This document shows positions 1 through 5,990 of a DNA stretch of 12,820 bases, piece by piece. The first letter of the stretch is position 1; every line of letters starts with the position of its first letter. The translations under genes were made by a program, and so were the position numbers. A model generated the notes under the pieces. The model had not been told where the DNA came from. It did not search any database and saw only the letters and a list, made by a program, of their open reading frames with translations. The stretch spans positions 1 through 12,820 of the forward strand of contig JBKHXI010000237.1 of assembly GCA_046566095.1 (NCBI GenBank), written 5' to 3'. The stretch comes from CAMPJU01 sp046566095 (GTDB taxonomy: Bacteria; Pseudomonadota; Gammaproteobacteria; Xanthomonadales; Xanthomonadaceae).

Positions 1-16
1 GGGGGCTCGGGAAAGA

Positions 17-376
17 ATGCTGCAGGCTGCCGCCGTACTCATCGTGCTTCTAGGCATCGCGCATTCCGTGCTAGGTGAGCGATACATCCTCACTCGTCTG
101 TTCCGTCGCGAGCTGCCCACGCTCTTCGGCGGCCCCGAGTTCACTCGCAGCACACTTCGCTTCGCGTGGCACCTTACCACCGTGCTGGCCTTTGCCTTGG
201 GTGCAGTTCTTTGGCTGCTGGCCGGCAATCCATCGGCGGAGCTTCTGGCCCGGGTCTTGGGCTGGTTCCTGGTGGTATCTGGACTTTTGCCGCTGGTATT
301 TACGCGCGGCCGCCACCTTTCGTGGGTGGTATTGTTCGCGGCAGGTGGGCTGTGCCTCGCGTGGGCGCCTCCCTAA
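17..376 (+). CDS. Small four-helix membrane protein of unknown function
   Basis: A 119-residue hydrophobic protein with about four predicted membrane segments, near residues 3-20, 47-68, 76-96 and 100-117, so it probably sits in the inner membrane. A short polar stretch at residues 21-46 (LGERYILTRLFRR) separates helices 1 and 2. His16 and the Trp51-His52 pair lie in or near helices and could be conserved. I do not recognise a named family and assign no function. The ATG at 17 is preceded by GGGA at 9-12 with a short 4 nt spacer, and an upstream start beyond the window edge cannot be excluded. The TAA stop falls inside an attC-like CCCTAAC box, and the next gene follows after 83 nt on the same strand. 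By eye the gene is less GC-rich than the minus-strand genes downstream. Small membrane proteins of unknown role are common integron cassette cargo, which fits the flanking site. It is very likely coding. Confidence 0.75.
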   Translation: MLQAAAVLIVLLGIAHSVLGERYILTRLFRRELPTLFGGPEFTRSTLRFAWHLTTVLAFALGAVLWLLAGNPSAELLARVLGWFLVVSGLLPLVFTRGRHLSWVVLFAAGGLCLAWAPP

Positions 377-429
377 CCATTCGTCCGAACCGATACCGCT
401 TCCCGTCACGTTCGACGCAAGCGCCAAGC
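371..429 (+). other. Degenerate attC-like integron recombination site
   Basis: Seen directly: CCCTAAC at 371-377 (R''-like) contains the stop codon of the preceding gene. CGTCCGAAC at 382-390 pairs with GTTCGACG at 410-417 as an 8 bp stem with one unpaired C (385 or 386). CGCAAGC at 416-422 follows, then GCCAAGC at 423-429. Known of the family: attC sites have R''-L'' and L'-R' boxes folding into a hairpin, with an extrahelical base in L''. From memory, the aadA1 cassette attC has the same box order, nearly the same length and its extra C at the same place in L''. The R' box should begin GTT but reads GCC here, so the site is probably no longer recombinogenic. Chance similarity is the main alternative. 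Confidence 0.5.
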
Positions 430-459
430 GGCACATCGGGGAAGCCTCCGAGGAACCAC

Positions 460-795
460 ATGTACAGCGCATCCTTCATCTGGGAGCCCGGCGTCTACGA
501 CGACGAGTTCCATCGCCTCAACGGGCTGATCGATTCGCTCGCGAAGTCGCTGCCCGGCTTTCTCGGCGTCGAGTCCTGGCAGTCTGCCGATGGCAAACGC
601 CGCAATGCCGTCTACTACTGGGACAGTCTGGACACGCTGAAGCAGTTCTCCACGCATCCCACGCATCAAGAGGCGAAGCGTCAATATGCCAGGTGGTACA
701 ACGGGTATCACATCGTGGTGGCCGAGGTGGTGCGTTCGTACGGTGACGGCGCCTTTGCCCATATCACTCCGAACGGCAGGACGCATGTCGCCTAG
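460..795 (+). CDS. ABM-fold antibiotic biosynthesis monooxygenase-like protein
   Basis: A 111-residue soluble protein resembling the antibiotic biosynthesis monooxygenase (ABM, dimeric alpha-beta barrel) superfamily. Family-like features are LPGFLGVESW (31-40), YYWDSLDTLKQF (52-63), the H..HQEAKR helix (66-74) and WYNGYHIVVAEVVRSYG (79-95). Known relatives include small cofactor-free oxygenases and many proteins of unknown substrate, so no reaction is assigned. The open frame continues upstream to 166, but the ATG at 460 has a strong GAGGA at 450-454 with a 5 nt spacer and gives a normal-length family member. No signal peptide or membrane segment is seen. The stop TAG lies inside GCCTAGC, a second attC-like left box. 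Together with the membrane-protein gene upstream this has the appearance of an old gene cassette pair. The fold call is fairly secure; the function is unknown. Confidence 0.8.
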   Translation: MYSASFIWEPGVYDDEFHRLNGLIDSLAKSLPGFLGVESWQSADGKRRNAVYYWDSLDTLKQFSTHPTHQEAKRQYARWYNGYHIVVAEVVRSYGDGAFAHITPNGRTHVA

Positions 796-812
796 CGATT
801 CGTCCACGCCGT
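790..812 (+). other. Truncated attC-like half site
   Basis: GCCTAGC at 790-796 followed by GATTCGTCCACGCCG at 797-811 matches the left part of the 371-392 site at 16 of 22 positions. It again carries the stop codon of the gene before it. I could not find a matching right half (L'-R') downstream, so if this was an attC site it has been cut or has decayed. The match to the first site is visible; the integron origin is inference. Confidence 0.3.
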
Positions 813-858
813 TTCGCCGACCCCCGGGTAGTGGGCCTGAGCGCTGCCCCGGGTTGCT

Positions 859-898
859 CCGAGCCGATTCCTCACTGCGTCCGCAATGACAGGGGTGC
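859..898. repeat. Possible dispersed repeat at the 3' end of the acyl-CoA dehydrogenase gene
   Basis: The stretch containing GATTCCTCACTGCGTCCG and GCAATGACAGGGG resembles a short dispersed intergenic repeat that I recall from many proteobacterial genomes (read on the other strand as TGTCATTGCGGACGCAGTGA). It supplies the stop codon (872-874) and the last few residues (SLRTQ) of the minus-strand dehydrogenase. Only one copy is present in the window, so its repeat status rests on recall. Confidence 0.3.
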
Positions 899-2581
899 GG
901 TAGTGGGGCTGCCGGAACGCCAGGGGCGGTCCGGCGGGAGTGCGCGCTCGATCAGTGCCTGGAACCCGATGGTTTCGGGCAGCGTGCCGAGGGCGAGGCC
1001 GTGGGCGCCCGGGGCCAGGCGGCTGCGCAGGAACGGCCCCGCGGCCGGGCTGTCGGCGCGCAGCAGGGCGGCGGCCTGCAGGGCGAGCGCCAGGCGTTCG
1101 GCCAGCAGGCGGGCGCCGGCCTGCGCCTGCGCGGTGTCCGGGCGCGCCTGGGCCAGGTCGGCGTGCAGGGCGCGGACGTGGGCGTCGAATGCGGCATCGC
1201 GCCCCTGTGCGCCGGCCAGCTCGTCGCGCAGCGCATCGACGCAGGCCGGTTCGCGCGCCAGCGCGCGCAACACGTCCAGGCACTGGATGTTGCCGCTGCC
1301 CTCCCAGATCGAATTGAGCGGCGCCTGGCGGTACAGCCGCGGCATGCCGGAGTCCTCGACGTAGCCGGCGCCGCCCAGGCATTCCTGCGCCTCGTTGACC
1401 ACGGCCGGCGCGCGGCGGCAGATCCAGTACTTGCCGATCGCGGTGGCGATGCGGGCGAAGGCGGCCTCGGCCGGGTCGCGCGCGGCGGCGTCGACCGCGC
1501 GCGCCACGCGCATCGACAGCGCCAGCGCGGCCTCGGCCTCGAGCGCGAGGTCGGCCAGCACGTTGCGCATCAGCGGCTGGTCCGCGAGCGGCCGGTCGAA
1601 GGCGCGGCGGTGACGGCAATGGTGCACGGCGCGCGCCATCGCGATCCGCATCAGCCCGGACGAGCCGAGCATGCAGTCCAGCCGGGTGAGCATCACCATT
1701 TCCAGGATGGTGGCCACGCCGCGGCCCTCCTCGCCGACGCGGGTGGCGCGGGCGCCGGTGAACTCGACCTCGGACGATGCGTTGGACCAGTCGCCGAGCT
1801 TGTCCTTGAGCCGCAGCAGGCGGAAGGCGTTGCGCGCGCCGCCGGGCAGGATCCGCGGCATCAGCAGGCAGGTCAGGCCGCCGGGCGCCTGCGCCAGCAC
1901 CAGGAAGCCGTCGGACATCGGCGCGGAGAGGAACCACTTGTGGCCGACCAGGGCGTATTCGCCGTCGCTGCCAGCGATGGGCGTGGCGCTGGTGGTGTTG
2001 GCGCGCACGTCGCTGCCGCCCTGCTTCTCGGTCATGCCCATGCCGAGGGTGATGCCGTGCTTGTCGGCAATGGGAATTTCGCGCGGGTCGTAGTGCGGGG
2101 CGGCGGCCTTGTCGGCCCATTCGCGCAGGGCCGGTTCGCGGCGCAGCACGGGCACGGCGGCGTGGGTCATGGTCAGCGGGCAGCTGCTGCCGGGCTCGGC
2201 CTGGTAGTGCAGGTAGGCGAGCGCGGCGCGGGCGACGTGGGCGCCGGGTTGCGGTTCGGTCCAGGACAGGCCGGAGACGCCGTGCTCGACCGCGTGGCGC
2301 ATGACGGCATGGTACGCGGGGTGGAACTCGACGCGGTCGATGCGGTGGCCCGCGGCGTCGTGGGTGCGCAGGCGCGGGCGGTCGCGGTGGGCGTCGTCGG
2401 CCAGGGCGAGCAGCTCGCCGCCGGCCAGGGCGCCGTAGGTGGCGAGGCGGTCGGCGAAGGCGGCGGCGCCGTGCTGGCGCACCGCGTCGCGCAGGGCGCT
2501 GTCGTCGGCCCACAGGTCGCGCGGGGCGAAGGACGGCGGCTGGTTGTCGACGAGGTGGGTTTCGAACGGCGGCAGCGGCAT
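872..2581 (-). CDS. aidB: AidB-type acyl-CoA dehydrogenase family flavoprotein
   Basis: A 569-residue protein matching the recalled AidB branch of acyl-CoA dehydrogenases. Landmarks are the N-terminal VDNQPP (11-16), FHPAYH (86-91), MGMTEKQGGSDVRANTT (181-197), GHKWFLSAPMSD (213-224), RLKDKLGDWSNAS (257-269), ECLGGAGYVEDSGMPRLYR (400-418) and SIWEGSGNIQCLDVLR (424-439), where Glu427 is at the usual acid position. AidB binds FAD and double-stranded DNA, has weak isovaleryl-CoA dehydrogenase activity, and belongs to the adaptive response to alkylation in E. coli. No ada or alkB is visible here, so regulation is unknown. The ATG at 2581 was chosen because MPLPPFETHLVDNQPP aligns with the AidB N-terminus; the open frame continues further up, and no clear ribosome-binding site precedes it. 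At 569 residues it is longer than the roughly 545 expected, and the tail after about residue 552 looks non-homologous. A nine-C tract on the coding strand lies 17 nt upstream. Confidence 0.85.
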   Translation of the reverse strand: MPLPPFETHLVDNQPPSFAPRDLWADDSALRDAVRQHGAAAFADRLATYGALAGGELLALADDAHRDRPRLRTHDAAGHRIDRVEFHPAYHAVMRHAVEHGVSGLSWTEPQPGAHVARAALAYLHYQAEPGSSCPLTMTHAAVPVLRREPALREWADKAAAPHYDPREIPIADKHGITLGMGMTEKQGGSDVRANTTSATPIAGSDGEYALVGHKWFLSAPMSDGFLVLAQAPGGLTCLLMPRILPGGARNAFRLLRLKDKLGDWSNASSEVEFTGARATRVGEEGRGVATILEMVMLTRLDCMLGSSGLMRIAMARAVHHCRHRRAFDRPLADQPLMRNVLADLALEAEAALALSMRVARAVDAAARDPAEAAFARIATAIGKYWICRRAPAVVNEAQECLGGAGYVEDSGMPRLYRQAPLNSIWEGSGNIQCLDVLRALAREPACVDALRDELAGAQGRDAAFDAHVRALHADLAQARPDTAQAQAGARLLAERLALALQAAALLRADSPAAGPFLRSRLAPGAHGLALGTLPETIGFQALIERALPPDRPWRSGSPTTAPLSLRTQ

Positions 2582-2598
2582 GAGGGGATTGTGCACCC

Positions 2599-2607
2599 GG
2601 GGGGGGG
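2599..2607. repeat. Nine-base G/C homopolymer upstream of the aidB homolog
   Basis: Nine consecutive G on the plus strand, which is C9 on the coding strand. The tract ends 17 nt before the start codon at 2581. Tracts of this length can slip during replication. It would lie in the promoter or leader of the dehydrogenase gene, so slippage could change spacing but not the reading frame if the start at 2581 is right. Confidence 0.8.
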
Positions 2608-2655
2608 TCGCGGGGGGTGCCAGTCGCGGCTTGGCCGGGATTCGCGGGTTGCCCC

Positions 2656-2960
2656 CATCCGCCTTCGGCACTGTCCGGCCCTCCGGCGTAGCCTCCGGGC
2701 GCTCTTCAGCGCGCGAGCCAGTGGCTCGCAAGCGCGCCTCATCGCCCCCCCGCAAGCGGGGGAAGGAACAGCGGTGCGGGCCGCCCGCATCCGCCTGCGG
2801 CACTGTCCGGCCCTCCGGCGTAGCCTCCGGGCGCTCTTCGGCGCGCGAGCCGGTGGCTCGCAAGCGCGCCTCCTCGCCCCCCGCAAGCGGGGGAAGGAAC
2901 GGCGGTGCGGCTGCATCCTGTCGCCTCCGGCACCTTCCCCCGCGGCGGGGGAAGGAACAG
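2656..2960. repeat. 132 bp tandem duplication with CCCCCGC hairpins, plus a partial third copy
   Basis: Copy 1 spans about 2656-2787 and copy 2 about 2788-2910. Both begin CATCCGCCT and share CACTGTCCGGCCCTCCGGCG, the GCGCGAGCC...GGCTCGC hairpin, the CCCCCGC-AA-GCGGGGG hairpin followed by AAGGAAC, and GCGGTGCGG. They differ by a few substitutions and one C in a homopolymer. A shortened third unit (about 2914-2960) keeps CATCC and TTCCCCCGC...GCGGGGGAAGGAACAG. No gene is supported in 2582-3017, so this gap consists of repeats and a terminator. The same hairpin-plus-GGAAGGA element recurs at 7698-7720 and 7788-7810. Confidence 0.85.
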
Positions 2961-2965
2961 CGCGC

Positions 2966-2992
2966 AAAAAAGGCCCCGCTTGCGCGGGGCCT
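2966..2992 (-). terminator. Intrinsic terminator of the cold-shock gene
   Basis: On the minus strand a 9 bp perfect stem (AGGCCCCGC/GCGGGGCCT, arms 2984-2992 and 2971-2979) with a 4 nt loop runs directly into six T residues. It starts about 25 nt after the stop codon of the cold-shock gene. This is a textbook Rho-independent terminator and isolates that gene from the repeats and the dehydrogenase downstream. Confidence 0.9.
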
Positions 2993-3017
2993 GGGAAATC
3001 GGGGGGGCGGTGCGCGC

Positions 3018-3227
3018 TCAGGCGGGCACGGGGGCGACGCCGGCGGCCTGGGCGCCCTTGGGGCCCTGGACGACTTCGTAGCTGACGCGCTGGCCTTCCT
3101 GCAGGCTGCGGAAGCCGGTGGCGTTGATCGCCGAGTAGTGCACGAACACGTCGGCGCTGCCGTCCTCGGGGGCGATGAAACCGAAGCCCTTGGCGTCGTT
3201 GAACCACTTCACTTTGCCGTACTGCAT
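3018..3227 (-). CDS. CspA-family cold-shock protein
   Basis: A 69-residue single cold-shock (OB-fold) domain of normal CspA length. It has the RNA-binding motifs KGFGFI (RNP1, 13-18) and VFVHY (RNP2, 27-31), the start GKVKWFND (4-11) and the LQEGQRVSYEVVQGPKGAQAAGV end (42-64). Proteins of this family bind single-stranded RNA or DNA and act as RNA chaperones in the cytoplasm. Whether this copy is cold-inducible or constitutive cannot be read from the protein. The leader up to the neighbouring gene is at most 115 nt, and I see no obvious cold-box element. The ATG at 3227 is preceded by GAGGT about 11 nt upstream. A strong terminator follows the gene, suggesting a single-gene transcript. Several csp paralogs are usual in this group, so no letter is assigned. 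Confidence 0.95.
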   Translation of the reverse strand: MQYGKVKWFNDAKGFGFIAPEDGSADVFVHYSAINATGFRSLQEGQRVSYEVVQGPKGAQAAGVAPVPA

Positions 3228-3257
3228 GACCTGTATGACCTCGTCTGGTTACGGATC

Positions 3258-3280
3258 GTGCGCGCCCGCGGGCGGCGCAC
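3258..3280. other. GC-rich hairpin between the csp and MTI phosphorylase genes
   Basis: GTGCGC (3258-3263) pairs with GCGCAC (3275-3280), and the inner GCCCGCGGGC is itself palindromic, giving a nearly perfect long stem. It lies between the stop of the phosphorylase gene and the start of the cold-shock gene. There is no T tract on either side, so it is not a convincing intrinsic terminator. It could be a 3' end stabiliser or lie in the csp leader. Confidence 0.45.
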
Positions 3281-3342
3281 GGCCGTGAGTATGCCGCGCC
3301 GCGGCGGCGCCGCAAGATGCGCCGCAGCATGGCGGGCGAGGC

Positions 3343-4110
3343 TCAGCCGGCGGCGAGCAGGGCGCGCAGCACCGCGGGCAGGCCGGCGGACGCGGCCGCC
3401 ACGTTCGCCAGCACGTCGTCGAGGGTGATGACCTCGTCCGGGTCCGGACCGGCGCCCGCGGCCCAGTTGGCGACGATCGCAAGGCAGGCGTAGTCCAGGC
3501 CCAGTTCGCGGGCCAGCGCCGCCTCGGGCATGCCGGTCATGCCGACCAGGTCGCAGCCGTCGCGGCGCAGGCGGGCGATCTCGGCCCTGGTTTCCAGGCG
3601 CGGACCCTGGGTGGCGGCGTAGCAGCCGCCGTCGACCACCGGCACTCCGGCGCGGGCGGCGGCGGCGAGCAGTTCGCGGCGCAACGCGGGCGTGTACGGG
3701 TCGCCGAAGTCCACGTGCAGGACCTGGCTGCCCGGTTCCTCGCACAGGGTGGAGACGCGGCCCCAGGTGTAGTCGATGAGCTGGTCCGGGCAGCCCAGCG
3801 CGCGCGGCGCCCAGGCGGCGGTGATGCCGCCGACGGTGTTGAGGGCGAGCACCCGGCGCGCGCCGAGCGCCTGGAGCGCGGCGAGGTTGGCGCGGTAGTT
3901 GATGCGGTGCGGCGGGATCGAATGGCCCTCGCCGTGGCGGGCGAGGAAGGCGACGCGGCGGCCTTCGAGGGTGCCGACGCGGATCGGGCCGGACGCGGGG
4001 CCGTACGGGGTGGATGGCTCGTGCGCGCGGGCGTCGTCGAGTTCGGCGAGCGCGTAGACGCCGGTGCCGCCGATGACGGCGAGATCGATGGAGATGGCAG
4101 GTTCGGTCAT
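3343..4110 (-). CDS. S-methyl-5'-thioinosine phosphorylase
   Basis: A 255-residue member of the MTAP/PNP nucleoside phosphorylase family. Visible motifs are IGGTGVY (13-19, phosphate loop), ARHGEGHSIPPHRINYRAN (57-75), LNTVGGI (90-96), CYAATQGPRLET (163-174) and GMTGMPEAALARELGLDYACLAIVAN (190-215). By recalled alignment, Asn215 sits where human MTAP has the Asp that reads the 6-amino group of adenine. The P. aeruginosa methylthioinosine phosphorylase also has Asn there, so the likely substrate is methylthioinosine, giving hypoxanthine and methylthioribose-1-phosphate. This fits the hpt gene just upstream, which can salvage hypoxanthine. The ATG at 4110 has AGGA with an 8 nt spacer. A REPIN-like repeat separates it from hpt. 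An MTA phosphorylase is the alternative; the methylthioadenosine deaminase needed for the inosine route is not in the window. Confidence 0.85.
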   Translation of the reverse strand: MTEPAISIDLAVIGGTGVYALAELDDARAHEPSTPYGPASGPIRVGTLEGRRVAFLARHGEGHSIPPHRINYRANLAALQALGARRVLALNTVGGITAAWAPRALGCPDQLIDYTWGRVSTLCEEPGSQVLHVDFGDPYTPALRRELLAAAARAGVPVVDGGCYAATQGPRLETRAEIARLRRDGCDLVGMTGMPEAALARELGLDYACLAIVANWAAGAGPDPDEVITLDDVLANVAAASAGLPAVLRALLAAG

Positions 4111-4148
4111 CCGGAAGATCCTGCAGTCGGCGTGCCTTGGCCTGCCAT

Positions 4149-4236
4149 TGTAGGAGCGGCTTCAGCCGCGACCGGCGGCGCGGGTGCGAGCAGGGACGCG
4201 GGGGCGGAGGGTGTCGGGGCTGAAGCCCCTCCTGCA
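4149..4236. repeat. REPIN-like inverted pair of REP palindromes, hpt/MTI phosphorylase gap
   Basis: The first REP at 4149-4172 reads TGTAGGAG then GCGGCTTCAGCCGC, with a 6 bp inner stem. The second, at 4213-4236, is inverted; read on the minus strand it is TGCAGGAG then GGGGCTTCAGCCCC. The two agree at 21 of 24 positions, and two of the three differences are a paired change that keeps the stem. The GTAGGAGC head with an inverted partner is the form seen in Pseudomonas and Xanthomonadaceae REPINs mobilised by RAYT transposases. No RAYT gene is present here. The element fills most of the 136 nt between hpt and the phosphorylase gene. Confidence 0.85.
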
Positions 4237-4246
4237 GGAGGCGGGG

Positions 4247-4807
4247 TCAGGGGCGCAGGGCGTGGATGGCGGGGAGGTTGCGGCCCTGGTCGTGGTAATC
4301 CATGCCGTAGCCGAAGACGTAGCGGTCGGGCACGTCGAAGCCGGCGTAGTCGGCGGCCAGGCCCGGCAGGCAGCGGTCGTGGCGCTTGACCGCCATCGCC
4401 GCGATCCGTACCTCGGCGGCGCCCTCGGCGCGGCACCAGTCGCGTACCTGGGCCAGGGTGTGGCCCTCGTCGACGATGTCGTCCACCAGCAGCACCCGGC
4501 GGCCGGCCAGTGGCGTGGCCGGGCGGTGGCGCCAGTCCAGTGCGCCGCCGCGGGTGCCGCCGCGGTAGCGGGTGGCGTGCAGGTAGTCGAACTCCAGGTC
4601 CAGGCCGCGTGCGCCCAGCGCCAGCGCCAGCCGTGCGGCGAACGGCAGGCCGCCATGCATCACAGTGAGGAACAGCGGCACGCTGCCGGCGTAGTCGCGG
4701 GCGATGGGCGCGGCCATGGCGTCGATCGCGGCCTCGACCGCGGCGCGGTCCAGCAGCAGGTCCGAACGCGCCAGCGCCGCGGCCAGCGGATGGTCGGCCG
4801 CGCTCAT
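4247..4807 (-). CDS. hpt: Hypoxanthine-guanine phosphoribosyltransferase
   Basis: A 186-residue type I phosphoribosyltransferase. It has the PRPP-binding motif VLLVDDIVDEGHTL (105-118), TVMHGGLPFAARLA (48-61) near the pyrophosphate-binding loop, the flexible-loop region ATRYRGGTRG (78-87), Lys141 in AVKRHD as the likely purine O6 contact, and the C-terminal VPDRYVFGYGMDYHDQGRNLP (159-179) typical of bacterial HGPRTs. It converts hypoxanthine or guanine plus PRPP to IMP or GMP in the cytoplasm. The ATG at 4807 overlaps the nagZ stop as ATGA, so it is probably translationally coupled to nagZ. The next gene makes hypoxanthine, so the pair reads as a purine salvage module. Length and motifs are complete. 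A xanthine-guanine enzyme is less likely because of the HGPRT-type C-terminus. Confidence 0.93.
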   Translation of the reverse strand: MSAADHPLAAALARSDLLLDRAAVEAAIDAMAAPIARDYAGSVPLFLTVMHGGLPFAARLALALGARGLDLEFDYLHATRYRGGTRGGALDWRHRPATPLAGRRVLLVDDIVDEGHTLAQVRDWCRAEGAAEVRIAAMAVKRHDRCLPGLAADYAGFDVPDRYVFGYGMDYHDQGRNLPAIHALRP

Positions 4808-5835
4808 GCCGGCGCCCCGCCCTGCCCCGCGTCGCCGCCCGCGGCATCGCCGAGCACGCTACGGCGCGCGTCGCGGTAGCGGGCGTCGGCGAGCAGGCCG
4901 TCCCAGGCCATCGGGCCGCGGCCGATCAGGTTGATCACCGCCATGGTCTCCAGCCGCCGGCCCTCGACCGCGGCCAGCGATTCCTCGACCAGTTCGGGAT
5001 GGCAGACCAGCACCACGTCGCAGCCCGCGTCCAGGTGCGCGTCGATCCGCGCCTTGATCCCGCCGGCGGAGAACGCGGCGGCCATGCCGATGTCGTCCGA
5101 GAACACGACGCCGCGGAAGCCCATTTCGTCGCGCAGTATTTCCCCGATCCAGCGCTTCGAATATCCGGCGGGCTCCGGCGCCACCTGCGGGTAGGACACG
5201 TGCGCGAGCATCACCGCGTCGGCGCCGGCCTCGATGCCGGCCGCGAACGGCACCAGGTCCTGCGCGCGGATCTCGTCGAGCGGGCGGTCGTCCACCGCCT
5301 CGTCGAAATGGGTGTCCTCCAGCACCGAGCCGTGGCCGGGGAAGTGCTTGAGGGTGGCGGCCATGCCGGCGGCGTGCATGCCGCGCACGTAGGCGCGGGC
5401 GAATTCGGCGACGACCTGCGGGTCGGCGGAGAAGGCGCGGTCGCCGATCGCGCGGTTGCCGCGACCCAGGTCCACCACCGGCGCGAAGCTCAGGTCCACG
5501 CCGCTGGCGCGGATCTCGCTGGCCATCAGCCAGGCGTGGCGCTCGGCCTGCTCGAGCGCGGCGCCCGGATCGCGTGCGTACAGTTCGCCGAAGCGTTCGA
5601 GCGGCGGCAGCGCGCTGTAGCCGTCGCGGAAGCGCTGCACGCGGCCGCCCTCCTGGTCGACGCAGACCAGCTGCGGGCGCGGGGCGGCCTCGTGGATCGC
5701 CTGCGACAGCTCGGCCACCTGCGCGCGCGAGGCGAAGTTGCGGGCGAACAGGATCACGCCGGCGCAGGCGTCGTGCTGCAGCCAGTCGCGCTCCTGCGCG
5801 GTCAGTTCGGTGCCGGCGACGCCGATTACGAGCAT
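4804..5835 (-). CDS. nagZ: Beta-N-acetylhexosaminidase NagZ (peptidoglycan recycling)
   Basis: A 343-residue glycoside hydrolase family 3 enzyme of normal NagZ length. Landmarks are GVILFARNF (26-34), CVDQEGGRVQRFR (58-70), FAPVVDLGRGNRAIGDRAF (118-136), KHFPGHG (163-169), the Asp174-Thr-His176 dyad proposed as general acid/base in NagZ, and FSDDIGM (245-251) with Asp248 as the expected nucleophile. NagZ removes GlcNAc from GlcNAc-anhydroMurNAc-peptides in the cytoplasm during cell wall recycling, and in many Gram-negatives its product induces AmpC beta-lactamase. The frame is open far upstream, but the ATG at 5835 has AGGA with a 7 nt spacer and aligns with the family start MLVIGVAGTELT. The C-terminus (about 329-343) is Gly/Ala-rich and overlaps the hpt start by 4 nt. 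The 287 nt upstream hold no gene, only a REPIN-like element. Confidence 0.95.
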   Translation of the reverse strand: MLVIGVAGTELTAQERDWLQHDACAGVILFARNFASRAQVAELSQAIHEAAPRPQLVCVDQEGGRVQRFRDGYSALPPLERFGELYARDPGAALEQAERHAWLMASEIRASGVDLSFAPVVDLGRGNRAIGDRAFSADPQVVAEFARAYVRGMHAAGMAATLKHFPGHGSVLEDTHFDEAVDDRPLDEIRAQDLVPFAAGIEAGADAVMLAHVSYPQVAPEPAGYSKRWIGEILRDEMGFRGVVFSDDIGMAAAFSAGGIKARIDAHLDAGCDVVLVCHPELVEESLAAVEGRRLETMAVINLIGRGPMAWDGLLADARYRDARRSVLGDAAGGDAGQGGAPA

Positions 5836-5990
5836 GCGGGTTTCCTGCGGTGCGGCGCGCCGGGCGCCCGGCCGGGCATTGTCGCGCAGACCGCGCCCGC
5901 GCGCCCGCAGCCTTTCGCGCCACCCCACCCCGTCGCGGCGCGTGGCCGGCCGCCGCCCGTGCGGACGGGCCGGCAGTCGCATCAACCGTT

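Noticed and set aside
75..746. A 223-codon plus-strand open frame overlapping the first two genes
   Set aside because: It lies in the wrong frame relative to two well-supported genes with their own starts, and has Ser/Arg/Trp-rich composition without motifs.
2656..2960. Possible CRISPR array
   Set aside because: There are only two full copies of a long, imperfect 132 bp unit with no short spacers, and no cas gene nearby. It is a tandem duplication of intergenic repeats.
1001..3085. A 694-codon plus-strand open frame opposite the acyl-CoA dehydrogenase gene
   Set aside because: It is antisense to a clearly recognisable protein, has low-complexity Gly/Ala/Arg-rich composition and passes through the tandem repeat. 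Its openness is a GC effect.
3228..3342. Cold-shock riboswitch-like leader for the csp gene
   Set aside because: The gap is at most 115 nt and contains one GC hairpin that could equally belong to the neighbouring gene's 3' end. I could not identify a cold-box or alternative pairings.
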